Shown here: positions 1 through 7,988 of the stretch, piece after piece
Position numbering within the stretch: the stretch's first letter is position 1
Layout of the letters: every line of letters begins with the position of its first letter
Assembly (NCBI RefSeq): GCF_000013705.1
Contig: NC_007947.1
Coordinates: 1,674,001 to 1,738,000, forward strand
Origin: Methylobacillus flagellatus KT
GTDB taxonomy: Bacteria > Pseudomonadota > Gammaproteobacteria > Burkholderiales > Methylophilaceae
DNA: 64,000 nt
Reading direction: 5' to 3'
Made by a program: the position numbers and the translations under genes
The notes under the pieces: generated by a model
The model's input: only the letters and a program-made list of their open reading frames with translations
Database searches by the model: none
What the model was told of the DNA's origin: nothing

Positions 1-370
1 CTTCTACCGTCAGCCATGGGAACAAACGGTGTTCTTGAAACACAATGCCGCGATCGAGGTCGGTTCCTTGAATACGCTTACCCTGATAGACGATGTTCCC
101 TGCATACTGGGTATCCAATCCCGCGAGCAGCTTCAGCAAAGTCGATTTGCCGCAACCGCTGGCACCAACGATCGAGATAAACTCGCCAGTGCGCACCTCC
201 AGATTGATATCGGAAAGCACCTGCAGGCGCTCGCCTGATAGCTGGAAGGCTTTTTCAACGCGTTCTATCGTCAAGGCGACCGGTTTCAGGCTGGTCCGCT
301 GCCTTGCCACCTCTTCATCATGCAGCACTTGTTCACGCTTGAAATTCAGCACCGTATTCAATGCACTCAA
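1..370 (-). CDS. Sulfonate/nitrate-type ABC transporter ATP-binding protein, 5' part only
   Basis: The reverse strand encodes the N-terminal part of an ABC ATPase that runs off the left edge. A Walker A motif, GASGCGKST, and a Q-loop segment, FQEHRLFPW, are readable; the signature and Walker B motifs lie outside the window. The family (SsuB/TauB/NrtD type) powers uptake of sulfonates, taurine or nitrate. Location next to two SsuA-like binding proteins and a sigma54 promoter favours sulfonates. No ATG is available in frame: candidate starts are TTG at 370 or 361 and GTG at 352, so the start is uncertain. It is downstream of, and in the same orientation as, the binding-protein genes, but a 440-bp gap with its own promoter separates them. 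Confidence 0.8.
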   Translation of the reverse strand, partial: MSALNTVLNFKREQVLHDEEVARQRTSLKPVALTIERVEKAFQLSGERLQVLSDINLEVRTGEFISIVGASGCGKSTLLKLLAGLDTQYAGNIVYQGKRIQGTDLDRGIVFQEHRLFPWLTVE

Positions 371-495
371 TTCTTGCTTCTTTCTGCCACCTGGGCATTG
401 AAGTGCCCTGCGGCACACTACTCCAAATAACTTTTTTTAATAACCCACAACAAAAACATATAAAGGCAATTAAAAATATATTTTGGTTATATAAA

Positions 496-511
496 TGCAA
501 TCCTCGTGCCA
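496..511 (-). promoter_or_regulatory. Sigma54 (-24/-12) promoter of the ABC ATPase gene
   Basis: The minus strand reads TTGGCACGAGGATTGC, an excellent match to the sigma54 consensus TGGCAC-N5-TTGC with GG and GC at the proper spacing. It lies about 125 bases upstream of the ABC ATPase start. The surrounding non-coding stretch (371-814) is AT-rich and otherwise contains only two palindromes at 588-632; I see no gene in it. The divergent-side gene at 5265 encodes a sigma54 activator, so dependence on that protein is a reasonable inference. Confidence 0.75.
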
Positions 512-587
512 AATTCTCAAGAAAAATAATTTTCTATTTAAATTCATTGAATTGGGAAATATTCGCTCTTCTACTGACAGCAAAACT

Positions 588-632
588 GTTTCCATGGCAA
601 CAAAAATCGGCCCCAAGTGTTTCCATGGAAAC
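588..632. promoter_or_regulatory. Tandem palindromic sites, candidate enhancer (UAS) for a sigma54 activator
   Basis: Two near-identical 14-bp sites lie at 588-601 (GTTTCCATGGCAAC) and 619-632 (GTTTCCATGGAAAC). The second is a perfect palindrome. They are 31 bp apart, three helical turns, and about 80-135 bp upstream of the sigma54 promoter at 496-511, the usual place for activator binding. Binding by the activator at 5265 is inferred, not shown. Confidence 0.55.
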
Positions 633-814
633 AGATATCGCTGATGCAAATGAAACAGTGCCGATGAATCAAAGGCGTTATATTGCTTGTAATTGAAAAT
701 GGTCGGACATGGCCCTGACACTGTTGTGACACCTCAAGGCCAAGATCCAACCGATACTGTTTTTACAGCAGAGCGCCTCACCTGGATCGCTTCCCTGAAC
801 GCTCTTGGGTGCAT

Positions 815-1861
815 TTAGTTCGGAGTCCAGAAGCCCTCAAGTTTGAGTTCCTTCAATGCCGTGGCAACAAAATGCGGGTTGAGCATCTGCTGAACATCCG
901 CTTGCGTTCGCGTCAACCCGGATGCCTGCGCATAGGCGACTGCCTTGCGATAATGTTCTTGCAAGGCTACATCGTAGAGCGGCGACCAGCGCTGGCGCCA
1001 GCTCACATTATCTTGGTCATATTCTCTGCGGTTCACGCTTTCCGGATAGATCTTGTTGGAATATTCCCGGATGTAGGTTTCCTTGTTTTCATCCTGCGCT
1101 ACCCAGTGCACGCTTTTCAGGTAGGCAGTGACGATGGCCTGGGTTATCTCGGGGTTCTGCTTTACAAAGTCATTGCGCGCCCACACACCGCCCATCAGTT
1201 TCCAGTCCACTGGCGCAGTCTTGGTCGACCAGATAATTTTGCCCACCCCCCTGTCTTCAAGGATGTAAGAGTCAAACAGGCTGAAAAAACCATCGACAGT
1301 ACCGCTCGCCAAGGCGGCAGCACCGACTTGCGGATTGACATTGACGATCTTGAAGTCCTTGAATGTCAGGCCTTCGCTCTGCAACAGGTTGGAAAAAGCC
1401 AGCTCCCATGGGCGGCCGCGGTGCAAGGCGATCTTTTTACCCTTGAGGTCCTTGATGCTCTTGGCTGTCGAGTTCTTGGGCACAACCAAATAGGAATTGG
1501 AAGTCGTGCCCCAAGGCGCCACCAGCTGCACAGTGGGTTTGCTTGCATTGAGGATGATAGGCGGCAGATCGCCATAGATGCCAAAATCGATCTTGCCGCT
1601 GGCAAAACCTTCATTGATTACGGGACCAACAGACGCCATCGCCGCAGGCACCCATTCCACCTTGATACCCTGCTTGCGCAGCTCTTCCGGGAAAGCACCA
1701 TTGACAACAAGAGAGGCACTACCGGCATATACCGTCTTGCCGCCGACGTTAGTCGCCACCGAGGCGATACGGACAACCTTGAGATCTTCGGTATGGGCTG
1801 TAGGGAAATAGCCCAGGAATGCTGCCAGCAACAAGGCGGGCAAAACGGTCAACCTCATCAT
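815..1861 (-). CDS. SsuA-like sulfonate ABC transporter substrate-binding protein (copy 1)
   Basis: Periplasmic binding protein of the SsuA/TauA/NrtA type, 348 aa, with an N-terminal signal peptide (hydrophobic stretch at about residues 5-20, cleavage probably near AHT). Family hallmarks are the segments INEGFASGKIDFG, YGDLPPIILNAS, KDLKGKKIALHRGRPW and NVNPQVGAAALASGTVDG. It would deliver an aliphatic sulfonate or related anion to an ABC permease. It overlaps the upstream paralogue by four bases (ATGA), so both are translated from one message. The two copies are highly similar, with long identical blocks, suggesting tandem duplication followed by divergence of substrate. The permease is not in the window. 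The exact ligand cannot be read from sequence. Confidence 0.9.
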   Translation of the reverse strand: MMRLTVLPALLLAAFLGYFPTAHTEDLKVVRIASVATNVGGKTVYAGSASLVVNGAFPEELRKQGIKVEWVPAAMASVGPVINEGFASGKIDFGIYGDLPPIILNASKPTVQLVAPWGTTSNSYLVVPKNSTAKSIKDLKGKKIALHRGRPWELAFSNLLQSEGLTFKDFKIVNVNPQVGAAALASGTVDGFFSLFDSYILEDRGVGKIIWSTKTAPVDWKLMGGVWARNDFVKQNPEITQAIVTAYLKSVHWVAQDENKETYIREYSNKIYPESVNRREYDQDNVSWRQRWSPLYDVALQEHYRKAVAYAQASGLTRTQADVQQMLNPHFVATALKELKLEGFWTPN

Positions 1862-2952
1862 TTTCCCTTAACCTCTACTGAACTGAGCTGAGCCTGATTG
1901 ATCTGCTGGCTTTGCCAGTAGTGCTCAAGATTCAGCTCTTTGAGCGCATGTTCGACAAACTTTGGGTTGAGCAATTGATCCAGCTTGACTTCGTTGCGCA
2001 CCAAGCCTGATTGTTTGGCATAACTCGCCACTCGTTGGTAGTGCGCTTTCAGGGCGTCGTCATAGAGTGGAGACCAACGGTCTTTCCAGGCGACAATGTC
2101 ATTGTCGTAATCCTTGCGCACTACCTCTTCCGGCAAGGCATTGGTGGCATATTCCTTGATGTATTTGTCCTTGTTCGCATCCTGGGAAGTCCAGTAGTTG
2201 GTTTTGACATAGGCAGTCACGATGGTCTGGGTAAGCTCAGGATACTTATGGACAAAATCATTGCTGGCCCATAACCCGCCCATCAGTTTCCAGTCGGGGG
2301 GCGAGTTTTTGGTAGACCAGATGATGCGCCCGACCTTGCGTTGCTCGAGAATATACGCATCATTCAGCCCAAAGAACCCGTCTACTGTGCCGCTTGCCAA
2401 GGCGGCGGCACCGACCTGAGGATTCACGTTGACGATTTTAAAGTCCTTGAAGCTAAGGCCCTTGGATTCGACCAAGTTTGCAAACGCAATTTCCCATGGC
2501 CGGCCACGATGCAAGGCAATGCGTTTGCCTTTCAAATCTTCGATCGTACTGGCCTTGGATTTTGCAGGCACCACAAGATAGGAGTTGCCGCTACGCCCCC
2601 AGGGCGCCACTAATTGCACAGTGGGCCTGGAGGCATTCAGGATCACCGGAGGCAAATCACCATAAGAAGCAAAATCGATTTTACCGCTGGCAAAGCCTTC
2701 ATTGATGATCGGCCCCACAGCGGAATGAGAGGCAGGCACCCACTCGATTTTCACGCCTTTTTTTGCGAGTGCCTCTTCCAACCCTCCTTCAGTCAATACT
2801 GCTGCGCCATTGAGGTAAGTGGTTTTGCCCGCAATGTTATACACCACTGCTGCAATCCGCACGACCTTGGGTGTTTCCTCGGCAAGGCTGGCAAAAGCCG
2901 GCAATGCCATCATGGCAGCCAGCGCCAGATGATAAATTTTTCTATGCAACAT
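1858..2952 (-). CDS. SsuA-like sulfonate ABC transporter substrate-binding protein (copy 2)
   Basis: Second periplasmic binding protein, 364 aa, with a clear signal peptide (MLHRKIYHLALAAMM..., cleavage near ASLA). It shares with copy 1 the blocks INEGFASGKIDF, YGDLPPVILNAS, IALHRGRPWE and FKDFKIVNVNPQVGAAAL. It has a longer C-terminal tail (about 15 residues after the last shared block). The start is supported by GGAGTGAG upstream of the ATG. A terminator-like hairpin separates it from the DszB-like gene, so the two binding-protein genes probably have a separate promoter or depend on read-through. Role: capture of sulfonates or similar organosulfur anions; substrate unknown. Confidence 0.9.
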   Translation of the reverse strand: MLHRKIYHLALAAMMALPAFASLAEETPKVVRIAAVVYNIAGKTTYLNGAAVLTEGGLEEALAKKGVKIEWVPASHSAVGPIINEGFASGKIDFASYGDLPPVILNASRPTVQLVAPWGRSGNSYLVVPAKSKASTIEDLKGKRIALHRGRPWEIAFANLVESKGLSFKDFKIVNVNPQVGAAALASGTVDGFFGLNDAYILEQRKVGRIIWSTKNSPPDWKLMGGLWASNDFVHKYPELTQTIVTAYVKTNYWTSQDANKDKYIKEYATNALPEEVVRKDYDNDIVAWKDRWSPLYDDALKAHYQRVASYAKQSGLVRNEVKLDQLLNPKFVEHALKELNLEHYWQSQQINQAQLSSVEVKGK

Positions 2953-3032
2953 TCAACTCACTCCAAAACATGTCGGGCCTGCTTAACAATCCAGTGCGGG
3001 GTTCGAAACTCATGAAAATCCAATGAAAAACA

Positions 3033-3063
3033 GTGTGTTCACCCGCAGTCGGGTAAAACACAC
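3033..3063 (-). terminator. Rho-independent terminator after the DszB-like gene
   Basis: On the minus strand GTGTGTT-TT-ACCCG-actg-CGGGT-g-AACACAC forms a strong two-part stem, followed by TGTTTTTCATT. It lies about 40 bases after the stop of the 3106-4164 gene and about 80 bases before the start of the binding-protein gene at 2952. Confidence 0.7.
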
Positions 3064-3105
3064 CGGTTAAAAGACTGGCTTGAATACCATGACTACCGAC
3101 CAAGA

Positions 3106-4164
3106 TCAGGCAACCTTGGCCTCCAGCTGCCTTTTGGCTTCCTGCAATGGGCGTTGATCCACCCATGCGTCAAAGTCGAAATCACGGTCAAGCAGGCCAT
3201 AAACCCACATAAAATCCTTCTGTTTGCGGAATAGCGCGAGACGGTCAGGCGTCAATGTCGGTTCGAGGTTGAGGTGAAAATCGTTGCGGTATGCAGTCGC
3301 TACGCTCTCGGCCCCAGCAAAGGTCTCATCCTGAAGAATCGCATGCACACCCTGAAGATTATGCTTGGCCCAATCGGCCGCACGCAAAGTCTGGTAAAGG
3401 AAGCGGACCACGAGGTCGAAATGGTTCTCCAGCAAATCCTCGTGCACGGTGATGGGCCGCGGCGTGCCATTGTTCACCCTTACACGCTTGTCGGGATAGC
3501 TATCGAGGTCGATCCCGACCACAACACCTAAGCGCTTGGCCGCCTCGACAGCGGAAGCGCCCTTGACGTAAACCGCATCGAGATTTCCTGCAACCAGCTC
3601 ATCCAAACCGGCCCACAGACTGCCCACCACTTCACGACTGCGCCTGCCATCTCCCCGCCCTTGCCCTGCCGCAGCCACTTCGACAAGTTCGACATCATCC
3701 AGGGTCAACCCTGCAATGCCGAGTGCGCCTTTATAACCGTGCAGGCTCATGCCGCGCGCAATACTGCTACCGCGCACATGATCCTTGATCGGGTGGTCAA
3801 CGAATGCAGGCAACGCCAGCCGCTTGCCCTTGAGCTGGTGCGGCTCGGTAATACCGGAATCAGGTCTCACCAGAATCGCCTGCCATTCATCTATCCATGT
3901 CAGGCCGATCAGGCGAGTAGGCGCATATTGCGCGCGAGCTGCGATCGCCAGCAAGCTGCCGCCCTCACGGATGAGCGTAGGCAATTGATGGTCATAGTGA
4001 TGCCGGTTATATTCCCGCGGACCATCCTGTAATGTAGAGACGGCAATACCATCTTTTGCAAACTCTTCATCCAGCCAACCCAACTTGTAGGCAATACCGG
4101 TCGCAGTCGGCACAGGGCAACGGGTAAACCAGATCCTGTCCACCCCATTGATCAACTCGCTCAT
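3106..4164 (-). CDS. DszB-like protein (sulfinate desulfinase / SsuA-type fold)
   Basis: A 352-aa protein of the periplasmic-binding-protein-like fold but without any signal peptide, so cytoplasmic. It resembles DszB, the 2-(2'-hydroxyphenyl)benzenesulfinate desulfinase, rather than a transport protein. The N-terminal motif RCPVPTA places a cysteine at residue 16 where DszB has its catalytic Cys in NCPVPNA. His56 and Arg66 have the same ten-residue spacing as DszB His60/Arg70, with the R-x-G-G context kept. It follows the aldolase-like gene with a 14-bp gap and is probably co-transcribed from the sigma54 promoter at 4971-4987. Function in releasing sulfite from an organic sulfinate is inferred; a sensor or binding role without catalysis remains possible. 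Confidence 0.75.
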   Translation of the reverse strand: MSELINGVDRIWFTRCPVPTATGIAYKLGWLDEEFAKDGIAVSTLQDGPREYNRHHYDHQLPTLIREGGSLLAIAARAQYAPTRLIGLTWIDEWQAILVRPDSGITEPHQLKGKRLALPAFVDHPIKDHVRGSSIARGMSLHGYKGALGIAGLTLDDVELVEVAAAGQGRGDGRRSREVVGSLWAGLDELVAGNLDAVYVKGASAVEAAKRLGVVVGIDLDSYPDKRVRVNNGTPRPITVHEDLLENHFDLVVRFLYQTLRAADWAKHNLQGVHAILQDETFAGAESVATAYRNDFHLNLEPTLTPDRLALFRKQKDFMWVYGLLDRDFDFDAWVDQRPLQEAKRQLEAKVA

Positions 4165-4178
4165 GACCGCTCCTTCGA

Positions 4179-4907
4179 TTAACGCAGGTCAGTGGAAGGC
4201 AGCAGGTTCAATTCCCTGGCCTGATCGTAAATCTTGGCCATCTTCCATTGCTGAGCCAATACACCGGGGCCGTAATCACGAGAGCCGCCGATCGCGTCTG
4301 CCAAGGTCTGGATTTGTGCACCCTCTTCAAGAATCAGAATAAATTCGGCAGTCTTGCGCAAACCTTGCTTGCCCCAGACGGTAGAACCGCCATTAGCCTC
4401 TAGAATTGCTGTGTTGTGCGGGTTCAACCTGATCTGATCCAAGATGAAATCCACTTCCTGCTGGCGCCTATCAATATAAATAGGAATTTCACGAATCAGG
4501 TTATAGCGCTGTACCGGCACATAACGAATTGGCAGTGTGCGATGGGTTTGTGCCCACGCTCCCAGATACGGCGAATGCACGTGCGAAATCGTCGTGATAT
4601 CCGCATGCTCCTTGAATAACTTGGTATACCGAGTCGCACCGGCTGCACTGCCCTTGCCCAGCACCACATTTCCTTCAAAGTCCACGACCACCGCCTGCAG
4701 TTCGCGGTTATCCCAATTGAACGGGCCCGGATCGTTCACGATTACAAGCTTTTCTTCACCGGGAACGCGCTCGACAAAACCTACCGTGCCGTTCGCAGTA
4801 ATGGTACCGGTGCTGCGGAAGGCGGCAAATGCAATCTTGGCATCAGCCAGCACCTGGGCAGCAAAAGCTTCCACATCGTTTTCTGTATCAATTGCGGTTA
4901 CAGTCAT
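4179..4907 (-). CDS. Class II aldolase/adducin-family protein
   Basis: A 242-aa protein with the class II aldolase/adducin head-domain pattern. Features include GTVGFVER and VNDPGPFNWD near the N-terminus, then SHVHSPYLGAWAQTH, where the H-x-H pair is the usual zinc ligand pair, and HNTAILEANGGSTVWGK. In the family these proteins bind a divalent metal and act as aldolases, epimerases or decarboxylases on small hydroxy-acids or sugars. It is the first gene of the minus-strand unit with the DszB-like gene and has a sigma54-type promoter upstream, so a part in organosulfur breakdown is plausible. The substrate is unknown; the start at 4907 follows GATAGAGGTGAATA, an acceptable ribosome site. Confidence 0.8.
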   Translation of the reverse strand: MTVTAIDTENDVEAFAAQVLADAKIAFAAFRSTGTITANGTVGFVERVPGEEKLVIVNDPGPFNWDNRELQAVVVDFEGNVVLGKGSAAGATRYTKLFKEHADITTISHVHSPYLGAWAQTHRTLPIRYVPVQRYNLIREIPIYIDRRQQEVDFILDQIRLNPHNTAILEANGGSTVWGKQGLRKTAEFILILEEGAQIQTLADAIGGSRDYGPGVLAQQWKMAKIYDQARELNLLPSTDLR

Positions 4908-4970
4908 TATTCACCTCTATCGTCATCAAGAAAGGCAGTACATCTGCCAGGTATCCTTGGGTGATAAAAG

Positions 4971-4987
4971 CGCAAGACATATGCCAA
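4971..4987 (-). promoter_or_regulatory. Sigma54 (-24/-12) promoter of the aldolase-like/DszB-like unit
   Basis: The minus strand reads TTGGCATATGTCTTGCG, matching TGGCAY-N5-TTGC. It is about 65 bases upstream of the aldolase-like start, in the 357-bp divergent gap (4908-5264) shared with the sigma54 activator gene. The rest of that gap is AT-rich and holds a palindrome at 5084-5096; no gene is seen. Confidence 0.65.
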
Positions 4988-5083
4988 CATTGGAAAATCT
5001 TGGCAATCTCCACAATAAATCAATTATTTCATTAGGTTATGAAAAGCATTGCCAATCAGCAACACACTTTTTACTGCTGAATT

Positions 5084-5096
5084 AGCAACAGTTGCT
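5084..5096. promoter_or_regulatory. Palindrome AGCAACAGTTGCT, candidate activator site
   Basis: A perfect inverted repeat (AGCAAC-a-GTTGCT) lies about 100 bp upstream of the sigma54 promoter at 4971-4987 and between the divergent aldolase-like and activator genes. AGCAACAC occurs again nearby on the plus strand at 5058-5065 and 5138-5145. Position suits an upstream activating site or autoregulatory site. Its sequence differs from the 588-632 palindromes, so binding by the same protein is uncertain. Confidence 0.4.
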
Positions 5097-5264
5097 GCAA
5101 ACGAAGCATTAGTGGCCATGAAGGCGTTGTACTAAAAGCAACACTCAACTTTCCGCCGCTTCACTTATTAAAAAAAAGAATATAGATATGAAAATATAGT
5201 TTTAGACCAGATAAAGAATTGTGCGTATATTTGTGCGATGTTTCTACAAGAAAGTCCTTAGCTA

Positions 5265-6410
5265 ATGCATGCTGAACTATGGAATTATGAGCGGGCATTC
5301 GAGACTGCGGATCATGTCATCACGCATCCGAATCCCAGCGCGGTTAGCCTCTCCGTGCGCGCAAGCGCACTGGTTTTCAGTGACCCCAGGTCTCAGGAAT
5401 TACTGAGCCTGATCGAGAAAATTGCCGCCAGCAATGCCACCGCCCTCATCATCGGCGAAACGGGTACCGGCAAGGAGTTGATCGCGCGTCACATCCATGC
5501 ACTCAGCAATAGACGCGATGGCCCTTTTCAGGCCATCAATTGCGGGGCTTTTTCAGAGACCCTGGTAGAAAGTGAACTGTTCGGCTACGAACGCGGCGCC
5601 TTTACTGGTGCAACCAGTGCCAAGACAGGGTGGTTCGAGTCCGCCAATGGCGGCACCCTGTTTCTTGATGAAATAGGCGACCTGCCGCAATCGACCCAGG
5701 TCAAGCTGTTGCGCGTATTGCAGGAACGGGAGGTCGTGCGGTTGGGCTCGCGCAAGGCCACCCCGATTGATGTCCGCCTCATCGCGGCAACCAACGTCGA
5801 CCTGGAAGAAGCCGTGCGTGCCGGGCGCTTCCGTGAAGACTTGTATTACCGTATAAAGGTGGTACCCATTGCCTTGCCGCCCTTGCGCGAGCGGCCAGGC
5901 GATATCCTACCGCTGGTTGAACACTTCCTGAATGTTTACAAATCCCGACTGCACACCGGAATCCCCAAACTCGCCCCGGAAACCATTCAGCAGTTACTTC
6001 ATTATCCGTGGCCAGGGAATATTCGTGAGTTAGAGAACGTCATCCACCGCGCGTTGCTGATTTCCACATCGGAGACCCTGTACCCCAAGGATCTGGGCCT
6101 TCCACCGATCGGGACCGTGCCACTGGAGAAGCAAGACACCAAGTCGGCATGGGCTATTAATCAGGATACCAAGCTGGAGGCTACCGACTCCTCAACACCT
6201 CATCCGGCGACGGAAACTTATCAGCTGGAACGCGTGTTCAGCCAGCTTTTCGAATCCCCACCACCCAAGCTGTTCGAGCTGGTCAATGCAGTCCTGGTCG
6301 AGAAAGCTTATGAGTTCAGCAACAAGAACCAGGTACACACCGCTAGGCTGCTGGGTATTAGCCGCAATATCCTGCGGGCAAGGCTGAAAGAGTTAAAGCT
6401 GATTGCCTGA
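5265..6410 (+). CDS. Sigma54-dependent transcriptional activator (SfnR-like)
   Basis: A 381-aa bacterial enhancer-binding protein. After a short N-terminal part without a receiver, PAS or GAF domain (about 40 residues) comes the AAA+ domain. This has Walker A GETGTGKE (about residues 65-72), the sigma54-contact loop GAFTGA, Walker [13 protein letters not shown] and the arginine-finger region FREDLYYRI. The C-terminus has a Fis-type helix-turn-helix, [20 protein letters not shown]. Activators with this minimal layout include SfnR, which works under sulfate limitation. Here it is divergent from organosulfur genes with sigma54 promoters, so control of those genes is a strong inference. With no sensory domain, its activity is probably set by its own expression level. 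Confidence 0.9.
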   Translation: MHAELWNYERAFETADHVITHPNPSAVSLSVRASALVFSDPRSQELLSLIEKIAASNATALIIGETGTGKELIARHIHALSNRRDGPFQAINCGAFSETLVESELFGYERGAFTGATSAKTGWFESANGGTLFLDEIGDLPQSTQVKLLRVLQEREVVRLGSRKATPIDVRLIAATNVDLEEAVRAGRFREDLYYRIKVVPIALPPLRERPGDILPLVEHFLNVYKSRLHTGIPKLAPETIQQLLHYPWPGNIRELENVIHRALLISTSETLYPKDLGLPPIGTVPLEKQDTKSAWAINQDTKLEATDSSTPHPATETYQLERVFSQLFESPPPKLFELVNAVLVEKAYEFSNKNQVHTARLLGISRNILRARLKELKLIA

Positions 6411-6423
6411 TGAAGATTCTTCC

Positions 6424-7005
6424 CTATTCTTGACTGGATTGACCAACGTCCTCGCGGATTGCAGATTGCTTGGCTTCGAGAAAATCGTCGTAGCCCTTCT
6501 GCACTAGCGCATACGTGTTGGCAATATCTGCAGCAATATCGCTACCTTCCCCCAACACACCTAGTCCGGCGAGAATATCTTTGGCTTCGGCATAGCCTTT
6601 CTCGAAGCCACCCCGGATCAATGCCACGAAATCACGCACCACTTCTTCCGGATCCTGATCCGGATGCCGTGCAGCATAGGCATCAAAAAAGCCCGTTGAC
6701 ATGGAAAGGATGCGTCCTGCCGTCGCTTCGGCACTATGATCTCCGGCCATGGCGTTGCCGATGGCATTCGCCCCCAGCTGAGGCTCCAGTACGGCATTGA
6801 TATGTTCTATGGCGGAGCGATACAGCAAGGCCAAGCCGTCATTGCCGGATTGAATGGACACCTTTAACGAAGCTTGGAGGATTTTTGCGTTGAGCATCGT
6901 CTTCTGCCCATCCGGTCGCGCTTCAGCAGCCTTTTTAGCCTCACTCAATGCTTCATTGGCCGGCCCCGCAGTACTGTTAGCAATATTATTGCTCGGTGCA
7001 ACCAT
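6424..7005 (-). CDS. DUF5610-like hypothetical protein
   Basis: A 193-aa soluble, mostly helical protein with no signal peptide or membrane segment. It resembles the DUF5610 family, whose members are of unknown function. Recognisable parts are a Lys/Ala-rich N-terminus, IQSGNDGLALLYRSAIEHINAVL, and FVALIRGGFEKGYAEAKDILAGLG. An ATG at 7041 is possible, but AAGGAGG lies five bases before the ATG at 7005, so that start is chosen. It ends only 13 bases from the convergent sigma54-activator gene. Nothing in the sequence ties it to sulfur metabolism; the neighbourhood may be coincidental. Confidence 0.7.
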   Translation of the reverse strand: MVAPSNNIANSTAGPANEALSEAKKAAEARPDGQKTMLNAKILQASLKVSIQSGNDGLALLYRSAIEHINAVLEPQLGANAIGNAMAGDHSAEATAGRILSMSTGFFDAYAARHPDQDPEEVVRDFVALIRGGFEKGYAEAKDILAGLGVLGEGSDIAADIANTYALVQKGYDDFLEAKQSAIREDVGQSSQE

Positions 7006-7112
7006 GTGTCCTCCTTGATCTTGTTTCTTGATGATATCCATCCATATCGGCTGAAACTCAAGAAAATGAAGCCATGCGGGCGCATCAAAGATTCAGGGAG
7101 CAGCCAAAAACC

Positions 7113-7140
7113 AAAAAGGGGCTGTTTTTCAGCCCCTTTT
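7113..7140 (-). terminator. Rho-independent terminator after the FMN reductase gene
   Basis: AAAAGGGGCTG-ttttt-CAGCCCCTTTT is a perfect 11-bp stem; both strands end in T-runs, so it may act in both directions. It lies 21 bases past the stop of the minus-strand FMN reductase gene and before the DUF5610-like gene. Confidence 0.85.
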
Positions 7141-7161
7141 ATATCTTAGCCTGGCCGGTCT

Positions 7162-7716
7162 TTACGCCACCAGGACTTGAGGCACCTGCGGATGCTTCAA
7201 CAGGAATTCCGCCTGGTCGACAGCTACCGCGATCCGCTGACGGATGGCATCACTGGTCAGCTGATAATGGGCAAACTCACTATCTCTGGCATAGATAGCC
7301 GTTGGCGCGGTATATACACTAAAGAAGCTCACCAGCGTCCGTAACTGGTAGTCCAGTATCATGGCGTGCTGATCACTACCGCCAGTGGCACCCAGAATGG
7401 CAACCTTGCCGACCAAGGCCTTGGGGTCGAGCAAGTCGAAAAAGTGCTTCAGCAAGCCGGTATAAGAAGCCTTATATACAGGGCTGGCGATCACGAGCAA
7501 GTCAGCTGCCTGGACTTTTTCGTAAGCCTCCGATAACTCAGGGGGAAATTCCCCATACGATACGGTGCTGCCCAGGACGGCTGCAATCCCGGCAATATCA
7601 ATCACCTCCGCTGGCGCATGCAATTGATGCGATGCCCTTGCAGCAATCTCTTCCACAAGCGCCCTGGTCCTGGACGGCTGCGATAAACTGCCCGAGATGC
7701 CCACTATTCTTGCCAT
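7162..7716 (-). CDS. msuE: NAD(P)H-dependent FMN reductase, MsuE/SsuE family
   Basis: A 184-aa flavodoxin-like reductase. The N-terminal GISGSLSQPSRT is the phosphate-binding loop for FMN, and SPVYKASYTGLLKHFFDLL is the signature of the SsuE/MsuE group. It supplies reduced FMN to two-component monooxygenases that cleave sulfonates or sulfones, in the cytoplasm. TAGGAGT six bases before the ATG at 7716 fixes the start; an ATG six codons upstream is less likely. A sigma54 promoter at 7778-7792 links it to the rest of the organosulfur genes. No monooxygenase partner is in the window. MsuE rather than SsuE is a tentative choice. Confidence 0.85.
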   Translation of the reverse strand: MARIVGISGSLSQPSRTRALVEEIAARASHQLHAPAEVIDIAGIAAVLGSTVSYGEFPPELSEAYEKVQAADLLVIASPVYKASYTGLLKHFFDLLDPKALVGKVAILGATGGSDQHAMILDYQLRTLVSFFSVYTAPTAIYARDSEFAHYQLTSDAIRQRIAVAVDQAEFLLKHPQVPQVLVA

Positions 7717-7777
7717 ACCGACTCCTACTTTCAAAGATTAATCCAATTCATGCCAAGGCATGCATTGAATAAATTCA

Positions 7778-7792
7778 GCAATAAAAGTGCCA
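7778..7792 (-). promoter_or_regulatory. Sigma54 (-24/-12) promoter of the FMN reductase gene
   Basis: The minus strand reads TGGCACTTTTATTGC, a perfect TGGCAC-N5-TTGC. It is about 60 bases upstream of the ATG at 7716. An imperfect palindrome AACCAT-ttc-ATGGTT at 7838-7852 lies 50-60 bp further upstream and could be an activator site. No gene is seen between 7717 and 7983. Confidence 0.7.
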
Positions 7793-7948
7793 GGGCAAAA
7801 TGTAATTATAAATCAATTAAGAGCAATAAAAACCTCAAACCATTTCATGGTTAACTGCTGCCAGGGCAACAGCCAAACAGCACATATGCATCTACACCAA
7901 CAGTTCAGCCGGTCATGCATCGGCAACAGCCTTGGAAATCAGGTAGCT

Positions 7949-7988
7949 CCTGAAGATGCAAACTTGATTCGGGAATAGCATCTTCAGG
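7949..7988. repeat. 11-bp inverted repeat at the 3' end of the chemotaxis gene
   Basis: CCTGAAGATGC at 7949-7959 is repeated in inverted form at 7978-7988, with an 18-base loop. It spans the stop codon of the minus-strand chemotaxis gene. No T-run follows, so it is not a standard intrinsic terminator; mRNA 3'-end stabilisation is possible. Confidence 0.5.

Noticed and set aside
809..1891. Long plus-strand open frame opposite the SsuA-like gene
   Set aside because: It is a shadow of the binding-protein gene: no ribosome site and no family-like sequence, whereas the minus strand gives a clear SsuA-like protein.
2990..3020. tRNA T-loop-like sequence GGTTCGAAAC
   Set aside because: No acceptor, D or anticodon stem can be formed around it; it lies between two genes and next to a terminator.
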